A stretch of 17,109 nucleotides of DNA from Candidatus Bipolaricaulota bacterium (lineage in GTDB: Bacteria; Bipolaricaulota; Bipolaricaulia; Bipolaricaulales; Bipolaricaulaceae): contig JAJOKL010000044.1 in the NCBI GenBank assembly GCA_021129895.1, forward strand, positions 1-17,109, in the 5' to 3' direction. Of the stretch, positions 14,459 through 17,109 are shown piece by piece. Position numbers and translations under genes: made by a program. The stretch's first letter is position 1, and each line of letters begins with the position of its first letter. The notes beneath the pieces are model-generated. The model worked only from the letters and a program-made list of their open reading frames with translations, was not told the origin of the DNA and did no database searches.

Positions 14459-15238
14459 ATGAAGCGGCTGTTGTTGTTCGTGGCGGCCTTAGGCGTCGGT
14501 TTTGTGGCTTGGGGGCTGCAGATCTCCCAGATCGAGTTCGACCTGGTGGTGGAACAGGGGCAGGTTTATTCCCTCACCTTCCTGGTGCGCAACGACGCCG
14601 AGCGGGCTCAGACCATCACCGTCTATCTGGGCGATTGGGACCGGGATATCGACGGAACCAACCGGTTCTACCCCCCGGGCACCGTGGAACGCTCGCTCGC
14701 CTCTTGGCTTTCCTTGCCCTTCACCCAGCTCACTCTGGGCCCGGAGGAGGCGGCGGAAGTGACGGTGGAGATGGCAGTCCCCTCCCCGGAGGAGACGACC
14801 TTGGCCGGCACCTATTGGGGGATCATCTTCGTCCAGGGGGAGCCTCGGCCGATGGAGCAGGCCGGCACCACGGTGATGGCCATCGAGCGGTTCGGGGTCA
14901 AGGTGTACGCCACCATCGCCGGCACCGAGCTCTCGCAGGGGAGGGTTACCAAGCTGGAGGTCGACCCCGCGGAGGAAGGCTACCAAGTGGTGGTCTACTA
15001 CGAGAACACCGGGAACGTACATCACCGGGTGATCGGGACTCTGGAGGTGATCGACCGTACCGGGGCGGTGGTGCAGGAGCTGGAGCTGGGGGAGTTCCCC
15101 ATCCTGCCTGGGTCGGTGCGGCGGGTGGTGGCCACCCTCCCTCAGCTTGCCCGCGGCATCTATCAACTGCGGGCGGTGATGGACTACGGTGGCGAGGCCC
15201 TAGTGGCTGGGGTGACGGTGTTACGGGTTAGATCGTAG
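14459..15238 (+). CDS. Secreted two-Ig-domain protein resembling WxL-interacting protein (DUF916/DUF3324) or pilus chaperone
   Basis: A 259-residue exported protein with signal peptide 1-19 (MKRLLLFVAALGVGFVAWG). The first domain (about 22-125) follows the DUF916 pattern: 'FDL.V.QGQ...L...VRN', a 'GTNRFYPPGT' turn, 'LTLGPEEAAEVTVEMAVP' and a final 'GTYWGIIFV' strand; the PapD-like chaperone fold has a similar layout. The second domain (about 145-259) is an Ig-like module with VVVYYENTGNVHHRV, similar in position to DUF3324. Unlike Gram-positive WxL-interacting proteins it has no C-terminal membrane helix. A strong AAGGAGGT ribosome binding site (14447-14454) precedes it, and it is the last gene before a terminator. 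It probably binds or stabilises the three WxL-like products. Confidence 0.75.
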   Translation: MKRLLLFVAALGVGFVAWGLQISQIEFDLVVEQGQVYSLTFLVRNDAERAQTITVYLGDWDRDIDGTNRFYPPGTVERSLASWLSLPFTQLTLGPEEAAEVTVEMAVPSPEETTLAGTYWGIIFVQGEPRPMEQAGTTVMAIERFGVKVYATIAGTELSQGRVTKLEVDPAEEGYQVVVYYENTGNVHHRVIGTLEVIDRTGAVVQELELGEFPILPGSVRRVVATLPQLARGIYQLRAVMDYGGEALVAGVTVLRVRS

Positions 15239-15305
15239 CGATCAGGGTAAGCCACCGTTTCCCCCGTAGCTTTTCCCACCTCGTAAGCTGCGTTGACAAG
15301 CGTGC

Positions 15306-15338
15306 AACCTGGATCCGTGCGGATCCAGGTTCTCTTTT
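15306..15338 (+). terminator. Intrinsic terminator of the envelope operon
   Basis: AACCTGGATCC (15306-15316) and GGATCCAGGTT (15321-15331) form a perfect 11-bp stem with a GTGC loop, running into TTCTCTTTT. It lies about 70 nt after the last gene of the operon and isolates it from the c-di-GMP riboswitch unit. Confidence 0.88.
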
Positions 15339-15422
15339 GGGCTGACCACCCTGCGAAAAAATCTTGCTTTTGCTGGCTCAATGGATTGTTTTTCACTTGT
15401 AAAGCGAAAATTTTTTCTTGGT

Positions 15423-15441
15423 GACAAATGTCCCCTTGACA
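15423..15441. promoter_or_regulatory. Candidate operator: GACA/TGTC half-sites at the riboswitch promoter
   Basis: GACAaaTGTC (15423-15432) is a palindrome immediately upstream of the -35 box, and a third half-site, GACA (15438-15441), lies within the TTGACA -35 itself, giving TGTC-5 nt-GACA as a second inverted pair. Short spaced inverted half-sites of this kind are typical for ribbon-helix-helix dimers, and such a protein is encoded just downstream. Binding is inferred. Confidence 0.35.
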
Positions 15442-15464
15442 TTCCGCTTCCCGGATTATATAGT
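15436..15464 (+). promoter_or_regulatory. Sigma-70 promoter of the c-di-GMP riboswitch transcript
   Basis: TTGACA (15436-15441), a 17-nt spacer and TATAGT (15459-15464). The predicted start at about 15471 leaves roughly a dozen bases before the riboswitch. The 70 bases upstream are A/T-rich against a GC-rich background (runs of A and T at 15355-15420), as in an UP element. Confidence 0.8.
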
Positions 15465-15483
15465 GGGAACACCTAGAAACGGG

Positions 15484-15563
15484 CCTGAAAAGGGCGAACC
15501 CATCGTAAGGTGGGGGCGCAAAGCTACGGATCCTGAGTTAAGCAGGATGGCCGGACTGCCAGG
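15484..15563 (+). promoter_or_regulatory. Cyclic di-GMP riboswitch, GEMM-I class
   Basis: The aptamer core is recognisable by eye. AAAGGGCGAACC opens the core; a hairpin CCATC-GTAA-GGTGG supplies the GNRA tetraloop; GGGGGCGCAAAGCTACGG matches the nearly invariant GGGACGCAAAGCYACGG segment; a second stem, ATCCT/AGGAT (15530s-15548), follows; and GGCCGGACTGCC matches the conserved 3' GCCGGGYTGCC. CCTG (15484-15487) and CAGG (15560-15563) close the outer stem. GEMM-I RNAs bind c-di-GMP and control motility, adhesion and surface-structure genes. The outer-stem and 3' core bases are also the 5' arm of the terminator that follows. Confidence 0.93.
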
Positions 15564-15591
15564 ACGTACCTGGCAGCCCGGCTTCTTTTAT
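15550..15591 (+). terminator. Riboswitch-controlled intrinsic terminator
   Basis: GCCGGACTGCCAGG (15550-15563) pairs with CCTGGCAGCCCGGC (15569-15582): 13 pairs, one A.C mismatch, loop ACGTA, followed by TTCTTTTAT. Its 5' arm is the 3' part of the aptamer, so folding of the ligand-bound aptamer and of the terminator should be mutually exclusive. That predicts read-through when c-di-GMP is bound (an ON switch). Confidence 0.88.
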
Positions 15592-15624
15592 GGCTGGGAA
15601 ACTTTGAAAGGGGGGTGACAGGCA

Positions 15625-15939
15625 ATGCAGGTCACCATGTACTTTAGCGATGAGGACAAGTACCTGATCGATCTCGTGGATGAGAAGGCGCGGCGGGAGC
15701 GCAAATCCCGGTCGGCGGTGATGCTCTCCATCTTGGAGGAGTACTTCGAGCGGGGGAAGCGGTTGGGGGAGCTCTTGATCGAGCTGGGGGCCGTGACTCC
15801 GCAAGCGGTGGAAAAGGCGCTGGAGCTTCAGCGCTCCGGGGCCTCGGAGCGGAGGATCGGCGAGATCATGGCCGAGCTCGGCCTCGTTCACCCTGACACC
15901 GTTGAGCGGGCCTTGGAAATCCAAAGCCGGTTCCAATGA
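15625..15939 (+). CDS. Ribbon-helix-helix protein fused to MshEN-type c-di-GMP-binding repeats
   Basis: A 104-residue protein of two parts. Residues 1-42 fit a ribbon-helix-helix DNA-binding fold: a strand (QVTMYF), helix A (DEDKYLIDLVDEKARRER) and helix B beginning SRSAVMLSILEEYF. Residues 46-69 and 77-100 are two copies of a 24-residue repeat, RLGELLIELG...VEKALELQ and RIGEIMAELG...VERALEIQ. The repeat matches the 'RLG..L...G......L..AL..Q' pattern of the N-terminal domain of GspE/PilB/MshE ATPases, which in MshE binds c-di-GMP (MshEN). The spacer is 7 residues. There is no ATPase part. It is the first gene after the c-di-GMP riboswitch and has a GGGGGG-type ribosome binding site at about 15609. 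A c-di-GMP-responsive transcription factor acting on its own operon is the natural inference; MshEN binding is not proven from sequence. Confidence 0.82.
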   Translation: MQVTMYFSDEDKYLIDLVDEKARRERKSRSAVMLSILEEYFERGKRLGELLIELGAVTPQAVEKALELQRSGASERRIGEIMAELGLVHPDTVERALEIQSRFQ

Positions 15940-15966
15940 CTCCTTATTTAAGGAAGGTGGCTTATC

Positions 15967-16410
15967 ATGAAACAGCCTCATAATAATGAAATCAGAGGAA
16001 TTCGTCAAAAGGTGCAGATAGCAATCTCAGATGGAATTAGCTTCTTGTTGAGGCGAACACGGGAGCTAGCTCTACCAAACCTGACCTGGATTCTCACGCT
16101 ACTCATAGTTTATGCCATTCCGGTGTGGGGTGCATCGGTTCAGCCAACCTTATGGTCAACCACCGGAAACGTAAGCTGTGATGATGTCTGTAGCGGTTGT
16201 TGGACCGAGTTAAAAATCGATCCTCCTCAGGAAGGCACTTTCACCGATGGCACATTGACAGTCCAGATCTACGGCGCTCAATACGAAGGCAATGAGATGA
16301 AATCGTTCAACTGGACATCGAACATCCCCGTTAGTGTTGTTATCGTAAAAGCCCAGTACACATTGTGTATGATTACCGCCCCGACAAAAGCACAGGTGAT
16401 TTCGATCTGA
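15967..16410 (+). pseudogene. Cysteine-containing secreted adhesin-like protein, N-terminal part before a -1 frameshift
   Basis: It starts 27 nt after the RHH-MshEN gene with AAGGAAGGTGG as ribosome binding site, so it belongs to the riboswitch transcript. The product has a long polar N-region (1-37), a membrane or signal segment (LTWILTLLIVYAIPVWGAS, about 39-57) and a beta-rich exported part with C69, C73 and C76 (SCDDVCSGC). The frame is normal up to about 16352 (VSVVIVKA), then reads unrelated residues and stops at 16410. In the -1 frame the sense continues as PVHIVYDYRPDKSTGDFDLTAPDY, so one base appears lost in the GCCC run at 16351-16354. Base composition is visibly more A/T-rich than in all other genes of the window. 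Function: surface adhesion under c-di-GMP control is inferred from context. Confidence 0.75.
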
Positions 16411-17024
16411 CGGCGCCCGATTACAAAGGAATCAGCTACATCTCATTCTGCTACGAAATCTCCTGCTCCTGCGATCCTTGTCCGGTAGCCAACGATGACT
16501 ACGCCACCACCAATGAGGACACCTCGGTGACGATCGACGTTTTGGCCAACGACACCGGGGATTCGCTGGAGGTGTCCTCCGTGACCCAGCCCAGCCACGG
16601 AACGGCTGTCATCAATGATGATAACACCGTAACTTACACCCCGGACTCCAACTACTGCGGAGACGATTCTTTCACCTACACCATCTCCGATTCAGACGGC
16701 TGCTGCAGCTGCGACCAAGGCTGTAGCTGCGATCAAGGGGGGAGCTGCTCAGACTGCTGCAGCGGCTGTGACTCCAGTGACGCCACGGCCACGGTGTACA
16801 TCACCGTCAATTGCGTGGACGACCAGCCGGTGCTGGAGGTGGCCAAGACCGGGCCGGCGAACGCCGCGGTTGGCGACACGGTTACCTACATGGGAGGCCC
16901 ATCTCGTGTGAGGTGCGGCCGGGGGATTTTTCCGATGTCAAGGCGCTCCTTGCGGTGGTGGACCGGGTGCGGGAGCGGTTTCCCCTTGGGGAGGTGTGTT
17001 TCGTCGCCGACCGGGGGATGGTGA
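16365..17024 (+). pseudogene. Adhesin-like protein, C-terminal part: cadherin-like/Big_9 domain with Cys-rich insert and start of a DUF11 domain, truncated
   Basis: This is the continuation of the 15967 gene in the -1 frame; the nominal start at 16365 (GTG) is not a real one. It contains CSCDPCPVANDDYATTNEDT, a cadherin-like Big_9 repeat (VLANDT...QPSHGTAVINDDNTVTYTPD...DDSFTYTISD). A cysteine-rich insert (16700-16780; nine Cys, with CSCDQG repeated) interrupts the last strand, which resumes as ATATVYITV. Next comes VLEVAKTGPANAAVGDTVTY, the usual opening of a DUF11 repeat. At 16890/16891 the homology stops and the frame runs on into transposase DNA, giving 45 meaningless residues up to the stop at 17024. 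Intact relatives of such proteins are large surface proteins. Confidence 0.72.
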
Positions 17025-17109
17025 GCCGGGAGGTGATCCGGGGGCTCGAGGACCGGGGGATCCGGTACATCCTGGGGATGCGGCTGAGGAAGGACAAAGA
17101 GGTGCGGGA
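16892..17109 (+). mobile_element. Internal fragment of an IS1634-type (IS4-like) transposase, open at the window end
   Basis: In a frame different from the adhesin, the DNA reads GRPISCEVRPGDFSDVKALL, VVDRVRERFPLGEVCFVADRGMVS, EVIRGLEDRGIRYILGMRLRKDKEVR without a stop to the last base. This matches the central catalytic part of IS1634-family DDE transposases; the Asp in VADRGM is a candidate active-site residue. The transposase start, the IS end and any terminal inverted repeat are missing at the left junction (16890/16891), so this is either a remnant left after rearrangement or an assembly join. Confidence 0.8.

Noticed and set aside
15239..15305. Promoter at TTGACA (15294 region) before the operon terminator
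   Set aside because: No -10 hexamer lies at a suitable distance and any transcript would run straight into the terminator hairpin.

Overview
The window reads as high-GC chromosomal DNA of a diderm, possibly thermophilic, deep-branching uncultivated bacterium. The clues are a predicted outer-membrane barrel, a cyclic 2,3-diphosphoglycerate synthetase-like GTPase, and several genes with a -10 box almost touching the start codon (leaderless style, as in Deinococcus-Thermus). Bipolaricaulota/Acetothermia is my best guess, but it rests on overall character and not on a marker gene.

Layout. (1) 1-3705, minus strand: a BMP-type nucleoside/purine ABC importer in the order ATPase, permease, permease, substrate-binding protein, with ATGA stop/start overlaps. 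(2) 3782-7438, plus strand: a three-gene molybdenum hydroxylase of the xanthine dehydrogenase type (FAD, 2Fe-2S, molybdopterin subunits), divergent from the importer. The two operons share a 77-bp divergent promoter region with near-perfect sigma-70 boxes on each strand; both transcripts are predicted to be leaderless. Together they suggest uptake and oxidation of purines. (3) 7521-8865: an RluA-family pseudouridine synthase converging on, and overlapping by 89 bp, a CDP-alcohol phosphatidyltransferase (PgsA-like). (4) 8881-9480: gene-free, with two imperfect inverted repeats of a MITE-like kind. (5) 9481-10791: COG2403/cDPG-synthetase-like GTPase.

(6) 10894-15238: a probable six-gene envelope operon ending in a strong terminator. 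It encodes an outer-membrane barrel-like protein, a sigma-factor-like protein lacking the DNA-binding region 4.2, three secreted proteins containing four copies of one unrecognised beta-rich domain, and a secreted two-Ig-domain protein resembling WxL-interacting proteins (DUF916/DUF3324). The set looks like a diderm counterpart of the WxL surface systems of Gram-positive bacteria.

(7) 15436-17024: a c-di-GMP (GEMM-I) riboswitch with its own promoter and an overlapping intrinsic terminator. It precedes a 104-aa protein made of a ribbon-helix-helix DNA-binding segment joined to two 24-residue MshEN-type c-di-GMP-binding repeats. This would be a c-di-GMP-responsive regulator itself made under c-di-GMP control. 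Next in the same transcript is a cysteine-rich, secreted adhesin-like protein that is broken by a -1 frameshift and then truncated by an internal fragment of an IS1634-type transposase running off the window end.

The most novel items are the riboswitch/RHH-MshEN module, the WxL-like operon with its degenerate sigma factor, and the divergent leaderless promoters.
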